Shown: positions 33,097-41,038 of the stretch, piece after piece
Position numbering within the stretch: position 1 is the stretch's first letter
Layout of the letters: the number at the start of each line of letters is the position of its first letter
Assembly (NCBI GenBank): GCA_035315345.1
Contig: DATFYA010000215.1
Location: forward strand, 28,195-92,194
Direction of reading: 5' to 3'
DNA from: Candidatus Methylomirabilota bacterium
GTDB lineage: Bacteria > Methylomirabilota > Methylomirabilia > Rokubacteriales > CSP1-6
Length of the DNA stretch: 64,000 nt
Program-made: the position numbers and the translations under genes
The notes under the pieces: generated by a model
Database searches by the model: none
Seen by the model: the letters and a program-made list of their open reading frames with translations, nothing else
Told to the model about the DNA's origin: nothing

Positions 33097-33810
33097 CTAG
33101 GGCAGGCGCGCTTCGTACGCTCGCAGCACCTGCTCCTTGTCGAGGGAGGGGCCCGCGTCCGGGATCTTCCGCGCGAGCGCGCGGACGTTGCCGGTCCGGC
33201 TGGCGCTGTGGGGGCGATTCCGATCGCTGAGCCGCACGACCTCGAAGCGCTCGCGGACGAGCGCGGCGAGGCTCTCCGCCGAGAAGACGGTCGGCTCGTC
33301 GGGGGTCGGATCGCCGCCGGTGTCCACGCTGACGAAGAGCGCGCCGTCGTCGGCGAGGATGCGGCACATCTCGGCGAGGCCCACGCGAGGATCCGGCATG
33401 TGATCCAGCGCGTTACGGCAGATCACGAGGTCGGCGAAGCGATCCAGCAGGGGGAGGCTCTCCGCGCCCTGGGACAGATAGACGGTGGGCGCGCCCACCT
33501 CGTCGGGCACCAGCATGCCGAGGTGCTGGTAGGCGTAGAGCAGCGGATCGATGGCCACCTTCACCCGGGCCGGGAACGCGCTGAGGTCGCCGGTGCAGCC
33601 GCAGCCGATGGTGACGACTGTCTTGTCCTCGAACCAGCCCGCGTGCTGCTCCAGGTAGGCCGCGACCTCGTCGCGCAGGAGCCGGGAATTCGCCACGCGC
33701 TCGGCGTCGTAGGAGCCGCCGAAGCGGTCCCGCCGATACTTCTCGTGGTACAGGAACCAGCCGATCTCGTCCAGATAGCGCGGGTCGGTCAGGTCGGGGA
33801 CCTCGGGCAT
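33097..33810 (-). CDS. Class I SAM-dependent methyltransferase
   Basis: The 237-residue protein has motif I 'VVTIGCGCTGDLSAFPA' near residue 68, 'VKVAIDPLLYAYQHLGM', then 'ADLVICRNALDHMPDPRVGLAEMCRIL', the typical post-I motifs. The N-terminal helix 'YHEKYRRDRFGGSYDAERVANS' is like those of sugar or lipid methyltransferases. It is encoded between the coiled-coil protein pair and the putative glycosyltransferase, which hints at an envelope-glycan context. Confidence 0.75.
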   Translation of the reverse strand: MPEVPDLTDPRYLDEIGWFLYHEKYRRDRFGGSYDAERVANSRLLRDEVAAYLEQHAGWFEDKTVVTIGCGCTGDLSAFPARVKVAIDPLLYAYQHLGMLVPDEVGAPTVYLSQGAESLPLLDRFADLVICRNALDHMPDPRVGLAEMCRILADDGALFVSVDTGGDPTPDEPTVFSAESLAALVRERFEVVRLSDRNRPHSASRTGNVRALARKIPDAGPSLDKEQVLRAYEARLP

Positions 33811-33827
33811 GGGCTCGCTCGCGCCGA

Positions 33828-34559
33828 TCAGCGCCGCTGCTCGCGGGCCCGCTCGGCGGCATCGCGCTCGCGCTGCTCGCGCTCCCGCTCCCGGGCGGCC
33901 CGCTCCCGCTCCCAGCGCGCGCTCAGACGCTCGCCCGCTTCCTTGGCCGCGGTCTCGATCCGGGCCACCTTGTCGAGCAGCTGCGCCTGGGGGAGCCGCG
34001 CGGTCATGGTCTCTGCGGTCTCGGTGGTCACGATCATGGTCGCCCGGCTGACCTCCATGTTCTTCTGGAGCTGCGCGCCCGCCTCCTGCAGCTTCTTGCG
34101 CTCCGGCCCGTCCACCCAGTCGGCGGTGGCGTCGTCGACGTACTCGGTCTGGGCCCGGTACAGCGTCTGCAGCGTGCCGGTGTCGCGGGCGGCGACGTCG
34201 GCCATCCGGGCCAGGGTCTGCCCCCACGTCTCTCCCTTCGAGGGCACGCCCGCCGGCGCGCCGGCCCCGCTCAGCGCGGCGGAGGCGGCCAGGGCGCGAT
34301 CCGCGGTGATCTTCTCCGCGCGCCTCCCCTCGTCGATGCCGACCTCGCGGGCCTCGATCTCCGCGACGCGCTTCTCGTTGTCCCGGAGCGCGCGCTCCTG
34401 GCTGGCCGCGAGCTTCTGCGACTCGGTCCGGACCCAGGCGTCCTCCCCGTCCGCGCCGGGCGACTCGGCCGCCGCGGACGCCGGCGCCAGGAGCAGGAGG
34501 AGCGCGAGCACGCCGGGCCGCCGCGTCCCCGCTCGACCACGATGCACCGCGCGGGTCAT
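33828..34559 (-). CDS. Exported coiled-coil protein, function unknown
   Basis: The 243-residue precursor has a signal peptide ('GVLALLLLLAPASAAAE') and a mature region almost entirely helical: 'SQKLAASQERALRDNEKRVAEIEAR' in part, and a C terminus made of Arg/Glu repeats ('REREREQRERDAAERAREQ'), a probable long coiled coil or single alpha helix. It is translationally coupled (ATGA, 34556-34559) to the lipoprotein gene upstream, so the two probably act together in the periplasm. No enzyme motif is visible. Confidence 0.65.
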   Translation of the reverse strand: MTRAVHRGRAGTRRPGVLALLLLLAPASAAAESPGADGEDAWVRTESQKLAASQERALRDNEKRVAEIEAREVGIDEGRRAEKITADRALAASAALSGAGAPAGVPSKGETWGQTLARMADVAARDTGTLQTLYRAQTEYVDDATADWVDGPERKKLQEAGAQLQKNMEVSRATMIVTTETAETMTARLPQAQLLDKVARIETAAKEAGERLSARWERERAAREREREQRERDAAERAREQRR

Positions 34560-35338
34560 TTCACGTTGCTCACGCGATTCTGCAGCGCGTCGAGGCGGGC
34601 GGCCAGCTCCTTGAGCTGACGGCTGAGGGTGTCGGACAGGTGCTGGATCGTCTCGGTGAGCTTCGTCGACGTCGCGGTCAGCTCCTGGCTGGTGGCGGTC
34701 AGCTTGCGCAGGGTGCTCGCGTTCTCGTTGGTCAGCTCGTGATCCAGCCAGCCGAGCTGCGCGGTCTGGAGCATGAACTTCCGCGCCGCCGCGAGGTCCT
34801 CGGTGAGAGCGTCGAGGGACTTCTTCACGTCCTCGCGCGACGCCGCGATCGAGGCCTGCGTCTCCTGGCGCACGGTGGCGATCGAATCGGAGAGCCGGCG
34901 CAGCTCGGCGTCGGTGGCGGCGAGCGTGTCGCGCAGGCGCTGCTGCTCCTCCAGGAGCTTGACCGTCACCGTGTCGGGGGCCTTGGCGATGTCCGGCCGG
35001 TACACGAAGTCGACCACCGGCGGCACCGACGGCGGGGTGTCGGGCGGCGCCGCGCGATGGCGCGCCCACGCGTCGCCCGGCGTGTCGCCGGGGAGCACGA
35101 CCAGGCGGCCGTTGGCATTGTCGATGAAGGCGAGCGCGCCCAGGGTGTTCGACTGCCGGATGGCGTCCTGGATCGCCGAGGAATGGGACGCCAGGGCCCG
35201 TTCGCGGATCTCGATCGCGTCCGCCTGCTTCTGCGGCACGAGCGAGGGCTGGCCCGCGCAGCCCACCGCCAGCAGCGCGAGGCCCACGAGCGACGTGCCC
35301 GGGCGTAGCGACGGCCGGGTCGGAAGCAGTAGGCGCAT
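34556..35338 (-). CDS. Coiled-coil lipoprotein, function unknown
   Basis: The 260-residue protein has lipobox 'LLAVGC' with lipidated Cys28, a globular part near 'LGALAFIDNANGRLVVLPGD', a Pro-rich linker, and from about residue 125 to the end a heptad-rich helix ('LLEEQQRLRDTLAATDAELRR', 'TATSQELTATSTKLTETIQHL'). The architecture, a lipid anchor followed by a long trimeric or dimeric coiled coil, recalls spacer proteins of the envelope, but there is no matching family. It is divergent from the SbmA-like ABC gene and coupled to the exported coiled-coil gene downstream. Confidence 0.65.
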   Translation of the reverse strand: MRLLLPTRPSLRPGTSLVGLALLAVGCAGQPSLVPQKQADAIEIRERALASHSSAIQDAIRQSNTLGALAFIDNANGRLVVLPGDTPGDAWARHRAAPPDTPPSVPPVVDFVYRPDIAKAPDTVTVKLLEEQQRLRDTLAATDAELRRLSDSIATVRQETQASIAASREDVKKSLDALTEDLAAARKFMLQTAQLGWLDHELTNENASTLRKLTATSQELTATSTKLTETIQHLSDTLSRQLKELAARLDALQNRVSNVK

Positions 35339-35408
35339 ACGTGCCCGTCACTCTACCACTTCGTAGTGCGGTGGTCCCGGTTGGGAAACAGTTGTAGCAT
35401 CCGAGCAT

Positions 35409-37202
35409 ATGTCCGCAGTTCTCCCCGGTGGACCCACCGATCCGGCCGTCGGTCGTCTCCGCCGAACCCTTCCCGACGCGTGGCGGATGATCCGCCCGTA
35501 CTGGCTCTCGGACGATCGCTGGCACGGGCTGGGACTGCTCGTGGTCGTGGTGACGCTGACCCTGGGGATGGTCTACCTCAGCGTGCTGCTGAACCGCTGG
35601 AACAACGATTTCTTCAGCGCGCTGCAGGACAAGAACGCGGCCGCCTTTCGCCGCCAGCTGCTGCAGGTCACGTGGCTGGTGGGTGCGTTCATCCTGCTCG
35701 CGGTCTACCAGCTCTATCTGAGCCAGATGCTCGAGATCCGCTGGCGGCGCTGGCTCACCGAGCGCTACCTCCTCGCCTGGCTCGCGGACCGCGCCTACTA
35801 CCGCATGCAGCTGATCGCCCGCGAGACCGACAACCCCGACCAGCGCATCGCCGAGGACATCCAGCTGCTGGTCTCGCACACCCTCGCGCTCTTCATCGGC
35901 GGGCTGCGCGCCTTCGTGACCCTGACCACCTTCGTGGCCATCCTCTGGAGCCTCTCCGGCCAGCTCACGGTGCCGATCGGCGACCACACCCTGGTCCTGC
36001 CCGGCTACATGGTGTGGGTGTCGATCCTCTACGCGCTCGGCGGCACCTGGCTGACCGACTGGATCGGCCGCCCCCTCGTGCGGCTGAACTTCGACAAGCA
36101 GCGCTACGAGGCCGACTTCCGGTTCAGCCTGGTGCGCTTCCGCGAGAACAGCGAGGGCGTCGCGCTCTACCGCGGCGAGCCCGACGAGTTCCGCGGCTTC
36201 CGCGCGCTGTTCGAGTCGGTGGTGCAGAACTGGTGGGGCATCATGCGGCGGCAGAAGCGGCTGACCTCGTTCACCTCCGGATACTCGCAGGGCGCGTGGA
36301 TCGTGCCGTCGATCGTGGCCGCCCCGCGATACTTCCGCGGCGAGCTGGGCCTGGGCGGGCTCATGCAGACGGTCGGCGCCTTCAACCAGGTCCAGGACGC
36401 GCTGAGCTTCTTCGTGGTCTCGTACAAGGAGATCGCGGCCTGGTGCGCGGTGGTCGAGCGGCTCGCCGGCTTCGAGCGCACGCTCGCGCGCGTGCGCCGG
36501 GACACCGCGCGCGGCGGCGGGGTGCAGCACGCCGACGGCGACGAGCAGGAGCTGCGCGTGGAGAACGTGGATCTGCACCTGCCCGACGGCCGGCCCCTCA
36601 TCGCCCACGTCAACCTCTCGCTGCAGCGGGGGGAGAGCGTGCTGCTCGGCGGCGCCTCCGGCTCGGGGAAGAGCACGCTCTTCCGGGCCATCGCGGGCAT
36701 CTGGCCGTTCGGACGCGGCGAGATCCGCACCTCGAGCAAGGCCCGCGTGCTCTTCCTCCCGCAGCGGCCGTACCTGCCCATCGGCACCCTGCGCAGCGTG
36801 GTGAGCTACCCGATGCCCGCGGACGGGGTGTCCGACGCGGCGCTGCGCGACGCCCTCGAGGCGGTGGGACTGCCGGAGCTGGCCCGGCGGCTGGACGAGT
36901 CCGGCCACTGGGCGCTGCAGCTGTCGCCGGGCGAGCAGCAGCGCATCGCCTTCGCCCGCGCGCTGCTCCAGAAGCCGGACTGGCTCTTCCTCGACGAGGC
37001 GACCTCCGCGGTGGACGAGCCCACCGAGGAGCGCCTGTACCGGCTGCTGCACGAGCGGCTGCCCGGGACCACGCTGTTCAGCGTGGGCCACCGGGCGACG
37101 CTGCGGTCGTTCCACTCCCGGCAGCTCACGGTGAAGCGCACCGGATCGGGACCGGCCACGGTGGTCGAGGAGACTCCCGCGCCGCGGCCCCGAACCGGCT
37201 GA
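35409..37202 (+). CDS. SbmA/BacA-like ABC transporter (fused membrane domain and ATPase)
   Basis: The 597-residue protein has an ABC_membrane_2-type domain (residues about 20-330: 'LSVLLNRWNNDFFSALQDKN', 'RWRRWLTERYLLAWLADRAYYR', 'ETDNPDQRIAEDI' with the conserved NPDQR) and a C-terminal ATPase. Walker A 'GASGSGKST' is near residue 415, the signature is 'LSPGEQQRIAFARALL', Walker B 'DWLFLDEATSAVDE', and the switch His is in 'SVGHR'. Homologues are YddA, BclA and the Rv1819c class, importing peptides or cobalamin or, in plants and animals, fatty acyl-CoA. The ATG lacks a clear ribosome site. It is divergent from the coiled-coil lipoprotein gene. Confidence 0.9.
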   Translation: MSAVLPGGPTDPAVGRLRRTLPDAWRMIRPYWLSDDRWHGLGLLVVVVTLTLGMVYLSVLLNRWNNDFFSALQDKNAAAFRRQLLQVTWLVGAFILLAVYQLYLSQMLEIRWRRWLTERYLLAWLADRAYYRMQLIARETDNPDQRIAEDIQLLVSHTLALFIGGLRAFVTLTTFVAILWSLSGQLTVPIGDHTLVLPGYMVWVSILYALGGTWLTDWIGRPLVRLNFDKQRYEADFRFSLVRFRENSEGVALYRGEPDEFRGFRALFESVVQNWWGIMRRQKRLTSFTSGYSQGAWIVPSIVAAPRYFRGELGLGGLMQTVGAFNQVQDALSFFVVSYKEIAAWCAVVERLAGFERTLARVRRDTARGGGVQHADGDEQELRVENVDLHLPDGRPLIAHVNLSLQRGESVLLGGASGSGKSTLFRAIAGIWPFGRGEIRTSSKARVLFLPQRPYLPIGTLRSVVSYPMPADGVSDAALRDALEAVGLPELARRLDESGHWALQLSPGEQQRIAFARALLQKPDWLFLDEATSAVDEPTEERLYRLLHERLPGTTLFSVGHRATLRSFHSRQLTVKRTGSGPATVVEETPAPRPRTG

Positions 37203-37213
37203 CGCGACACATT

Positions 37214-37232
37214 GCGAGCCTCCCCGGCTCGC
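37214..37232 (+). terminator. Hairpin after the SbmA-like gene
   Basis: GCGAGCC (37214-37220) and GGCTCGC (37226-37232) make a perfect 7-bp stem with loop TCCCC, 11 bases after the stop at 37202. There is no U tract, so termination would need help. It lies only 17 bases before the next GTG start. Confidence 0.35.
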
Positions 37233-37248
37233 GTGTACTCTGCACCTC

Positions 37249-37803
37249 GTGTGGAATTCCATTCGCCAGGCGCTGACGCTCGGGCCACGCTTCCGGAGCC
37301 ACGCTCGGAAGCCCGGGCTCGAGGTCTACTTCGACCCGACGTCGACCTACGAGCGGCGTGACGTCGCCGACACCGGCGATCGGCCCGGATACTTCTGCCA
37401 CGTCATGGTCCGCAACGACGGGCCCGTCGCGGCGCGCAACTGTCGCGGGCGGCTGCTCGAGATCCAGGTGCGGGGCGCCGACGGCCGGACGTCGCCCGCG
37501 CCGGGCTTCTTCGCGCCGGTGTTCCTGAAGTGGGCGCGCGAGCCCGACTTCGACGCGCGCGAGGTGGAGGGCAATCAGGTGCGGCGGCTCGACCTCTGCT
37601 TCGCCCTGGCGTCGGCGCCCGACCAGCTGCGGTTCTTCGCGCCCCCCAGCCCGTCCGGCGTGATGATCTTTCCGCCCGGCGTCTACACCCTGAACGTGCA
37701 GGTGACCGCGGACGACGTGAAGCCGGCCAACGCGATGTTCCAGGTCGACTTCACCAGCGGCTGGGACCGGATCGTGGTCTCGGAAGAGGCGCGCCCCGTC
37801 TAG
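37249..37803 (+). CDS. Conserved-type hypothetical protein, probable beta-sandwich
   Basis: From the GTG at 37249 the protein has 184 residues, no signal peptide and no membrane segment. Repeated short strands ('GLEVYFDPTSTY', 'YFCHVMVRNDGPVAARNCRGRL', 'GVYTLNVQVTADD', 'AMFQVDFTSGWD') suggest an Ig- or CARDB-like beta sandwich; 'VRNDGPVAARNC' is the kind of strand seen in such adhesin-like domains. Function is unknown. It converges with the helicase-nuclease operon across a double hairpin. Confidence 0.6.
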   Translation: MWNSIRQALTLGPRFRSHARKPGLEVYFDPTSTYERRDVADTGDRPGYFCHVMVRNDGPVAARNCRGRLLEIQVRGADGRTSPAPGFFAPVFLKWAREPDFDAREVEGNQVRRLDLCFALASAPDQLRFFAPPSPSGVMIFPPGVYTLNVQVTADDVKPANAMFQVDFTSGWDRIVVSEEARPV

Positions 37804-37805
37804 CC

Positions 37806-37840
37806 GCCGGCGAATTTCGCCGGCTTCTTCATCAGCCGGC
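37806..37840. terminator. Overlapping hairpins between convergent genes
   Basis: For the plus-strand gene, GCCGGCGAA (37806-37814) and TTCGCCGGC (37816-37824) form a stem followed by TTCTTC, a passable intrinsic terminator. Reusing part of this, GCCGGCT (37819-37825) and AGCCGGC (37834-37840) form a 7-bp stem whose minus-strand loop is GATGAAGA; the helicase stop codon lies inside. The two hairpins are mutually exclusive and serve opposite strands. Confidence 0.5.
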
Positions 37841-40800
37841 GAGCCAGCGGGTTTCCCCGCTGCGGACGAAGTGCAGCCCGGCGCGCACCGGACGGCCGGT
37901 CCGCTCGCTCCAGTGGTCGGCGTAGGCGCGGATCTGCGGCGCGTAGCGGGCCACGAGAACCTCGACGCCCGCGCCCAGCTGATCGGTCTTGTAGTCGATC
38001 ACCGTCCAGCCCTCCGCGGTCGCGAATGCCAGGTCGATCACCCCGTGGAGCAGCCGCGGCGCCGCGTCCCCGTCGTCCACGCGAACCGCGAACGGCACCT
38101 CCACCGCGTGCTCGGCGGCCGCGGTCGCCTCGCGCCAGAAGTCCGCGCTCATCACGCGCTCCACCGTGTCCAGCGCCTCCGGGATCACGCGGCGCAGGTC
38201 CGGCGTGTCGAAGGCGAACCAGTTGGCGAGGCGCTCCAGATGCGCGCGGTCGCGATGGGGGCCGCGCATGGCGTGCTCCAGCAGGAAGTGGATGAGGCTG
38301 CCCCAGGCCATGCCGGTGTCGGGCTCGCGGGTGCGACCTTCCTGGAGGGGATGGCCGTAGGGGCCGGCCCGATGCGCGGTGCCGGTCACCGACTCCACCT
38401 GCCACGACGGTGCGTGGAGCGCTCGCGCCCGCGCCTCGCGCGCGGCGGCGCCGGCGGCGCGGGCGCGGGTGCTCAGGTCGGGGACCACGGGCAGCGGCAG
38501 CTGCGAGATCGGCGGAGTCGGCAGCGGTGGCACCTTGATCAGATAGGGCGCCAGCTGCTGCCAGGGCCCGCCGGCGGTCGGCCTCGCGGGCCGGCTGACC
38601 ACCAGGAGATCCTTCGCCCGCGTCGCCGCCACGTAGACGAGCCGGATCCGCTCGGCGTCCAGATAGGCGCGCTCCTTCTCCTGATGCAGCGCCCACTCGG
38701 CCGGTCGGCCGAGCACGGTGTGGCCGTAGGTGCCCTCGTTCTTCCGGCGGAGCTCGAGGTAACCGGTGGCCTGGATCCCTTCGCGGACGATCCGTACCTC
38801 GACGTCGTCCGGGCCGCTGCGCAGCGGGTCCGCCAGGAAGACCACCGGCGCCTCGAGGCCCTTGGCCTTGTGGAGATTCATGAGGCGCACCACGTCGCTC
38901 CGGCCGGGCTCGAGCGGCACCGATTCGACCTCGGTCGACTCCAGATCGTCGGTCAGCGCGGCGGCCGCGTCGGCCAGGGTGCCGCCCTCCTCGGTGACCT
39001 GCCGGACGCGGTCGACCGCGTGCAGCAGGTCGCCGGCCTCGGCGCCGCCCGGAGTTGCCGCCGCGGTCAGCGCGAGCAGGCCGGTGGCCTCCAGGATGCG
39101 CTCGACCGCCGCGGGGGCGGGCAGCCGGCGAGTCCACGCGTACATGCTGCGCAGGACGCGCAGCGCCTCGCCCACGGGCCCCGCCGCCTCGGTCAGATCG
39201 GGCGCGGTGATCAGGAAGCCACCCCCGGCCTGCCGATGGCGGAACAGGTCCCGGTCGCCGATCCCGAACAGGGGCCCGCGCAGGATGCCGACGACCGCGG
39301 GCCCGTCGTCCGGATCGGTGAGCGCCCGCAGCAGGTCGGACAGCGCGGTGACCGCGGCCGATGTGGCGAAGGCCGCGCCGCCGCTGACCTCGACGGGCAG
39401 GCGCAGGGCTTCGAGCGCCCGCGTGTAGACGGGCAGGGTCTTGCGGAACCGGGTGAGGATCAAGAAATCACCCGGCTTGCGCCGGCGCGCGTCGACCTCG
39501 GACCGGATGAAGCGGGCGATCGCGTCGGCCTCGAAGTCGTTCACCGCCCCGCCCTTGAGGCCCTCCGGGATCTTGATCACCCGCACGCCGTGTCCCGGAT
39601 GCTTGTCCGAGCGTGCCGCCATCAGCCGAGCGAATCCCGGCTGGTGCTGGGTGGCGGCAGCGGGGAACAGCCGGCCGAACGCGGCGTTCGCCCACTCGCA
39701 GAGCGCGGGGACGGAGCGGAAGCACGCGGTCAGCGTCACCACCCGGCCGCCGCCGGCCTCGATGCGCTCGCGCACGCGCTGGTAGATGTCGATGTCGGCC
39801 CGGCGGAAGCGATAGATGGACTGCTTCGGATCGCCGACGACGAACAGCGCGCCGGGCCGGAGCGGCACTTGCGTCCAGTCTCGATCCGGGCCCGCGGCGG
39901 CGGCCAGCAGCAGGAGTACCTCGGCCTGGATCGGGTCCGTGTCCTGGAACTCGTCCACGAAGAGCCAGCGGTACTTGCGCTGCAGCGCCTCGCGCACCGC
40001 GAGGTTGTCCCGCAGCAGCGCGGCCGCGTACTGGAGCAGATCGCCGTAGTTGAGCGTCACCGCGCGGCGCCGCGCCTCGGCCGCGTGCTCGCGGCCCCCC
40101 GTCAGCAGGGTCATCGCGAGCCGGTAGACGTGCTGGTGCCAGGCGTCGAGGAACGGCAGCGTGACCTGCTGCAGCTCGGCGAAGAGCGCCTCGATCCGCG
40201 CCTTCGCCGCCTGGCCCTCGCGGCCGCCGGGGGCCCACCGGTTCTGCGTGATCTTCGGAGTGCCCTTCCACTCCGCGGCCAGCTCGGCGACCACCCGCGG
40301 CTCCTCGAGCGCGGCCACCCGGAATCGGCGCTGGAACTTTCGCATCGACCGCTGCACGGGGCAGGAGGTGTCGGGGGCGATCGGGCCCGGCAGAAGCGCC
40401 CCGAGTTGCGTCCAGAACTGCTCCAGAGCGGCGCGCGCCTCGGTCGCGTCCGGCCGCGCCGCGTCCCCGGCCGGGAAGACGACGTCGGCGTGCGTGCACA
40501 CGACCTCGAACGCGTGGTCGAGGTCGCCGGGCTTCACGCCGGCCTCGACCAGCTCGCGCAAGACCGGTGAGCCTAGGGCCCGCTGGCGGTCGAGGTAGTC
40601 CCGCCAGGCGCGGCGCTGCTGGTCCAGCTGGGCGATCTCGTCCAGCTCGGTGAAGCCCGGCGCCACCCCGGCCTCGACGGGCCGCTCGCGGAGCAGGTGG
40701 GCGCAGAACGCGTGGATGGTGCCCGCGAAGAGGCGCTCCAGATGCCGCAGCGCCTGCTGCGCGCGCGCCTTCCGCGCGGGATCCCGCTCCGCGGCCGCGG

Positions 40801-41038
40801 CCTTCTCGAGCGTGAGCTGGAAGCGCCCGCGCAGCTCGGCCGCCGCCTTGCGCGTGAAGGTGACCGCCGCGATCTGCTCGACCTGGTAGGCGCCGTCGAG
40901 CACGCCGGCGGCCATCCGCTGGGCCAGGCACTCGGTCTTGCCCGAGCCCGCGCCCGCCTCGACGAGCAGGTTGATGTCCAGGCGCTGGCGGATGAGATCC
41001 CGCGCGGCCTGGTCGGGCACGGGACGCGGCTCAGGCAT
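37832..41038 (-). CDS. AddA-like UvrD-family helicase with C-terminal nuclease domain
   Basis: The 1068-residue protein is a superfamily 1A helicase. Walker A is 'EAGAGSGKTE' at residues 27-36, motif Ia 'AAVTFTRKAAAELRGR', motif II 'LFVDEFQDTDPIQ', motif III 'FVVGDPKQSIYRFR', motif V 'VVRLMNLHKAKGLEAPVVFL' and motif VI 'RLVYVAATRAKDLL'. The C-terminal RecB-type nuclease has 'GVIDLAFATAEGWTVIDYKTDQ' near residue 1010. It fits AddA/RecB-like DNA end-processing enzymes. The start ATG at 41038 overlaps the partner gene by eight bases. Confidence 0.88.
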   Translation of the reverse strand: MPEPRPVPDQAARDLIRQRLDINLLVEAGAGSGKTECLAQRMAAGVLDGAYQVEQIAAVTFTRKAAAELRGRFQLTLEKAAAAERDPARKARAQQALRHLERLFAGTIHAFCAHLLRERPVEAGVAPGFTELDEIAQLDQQRRAWRDYLDRQRALGSPVLRELVEAGVKPGDLDHAFEVVCTHADVVFPAGDAARPDATEARAALEQFWTQLGALLPGPIAPDTSCPVQRSMRKFQRRFRVAALEEPRVVAELAAEWKGTPKITQNRWAPGGREGQAAKARIEALFAELQQVTLPFLDAWHQHVYRLAMTLLTGGREHAAEARRRAVTLNYGDLLQYAAALLRDNLAVREALQRKYRWLFVDEFQDTDPIQAEVLLLLAAAAGPDRDWTQVPLRPGALFVVGDPKQSIYRFRRADIDIYQRVRERIEAGGGRVVTLTACFRSVPALCEWANAAFGRLFPAAATQHQPGFARLMAARSDKHPGHGVRVIKIPEGLKGGAVNDFEADAIARFIRSEVDARRRKPGDFLILTRFRKTLPVYTRALEALRLPVEVSGGAAFATSAAVTALSDLLRALTDPDDGPAVVGILRGPLFGIGDRDLFRHRQAGGGFLITAPDLTEAAGPVGEALRVLRSMYAWTRRLPAPAAVERILEATGLLALTAAATPGGAEAGDLLHAVDRVRQVTEEGGTLADAAAALTDDLESTEVESVPLEPGRSDVVRLMNLHKAKGLEAPVVFLADPLRSGPDDVEVRIVREGIQATGYLELRRKNEGTYGHTVLGRPAEWALHQEKERAYLDAERIRLVYVAATRAKDLLVVSRPARPTAGGPWQQLAPYLIKVPPLPTPPISQLPLPVVPDLSTRARAAGAAAREARARALHAPSWQVESVTGTAHRAGPYGHPLQEGRTREPDTGMAWGSLIHFLLEHAMRGPHRDRAHLERLANWFAFDTPDLRRVIPEALDTVERVMSADFWREATAAAEHAVEVPFAVRVDDGDAAPRLLHGVIDLAFATAEGWTVIDYKTDQLGAGVEVLVARYAPQIRAYADHWSERTGRPVRAGLHFVRSGETRWLAG

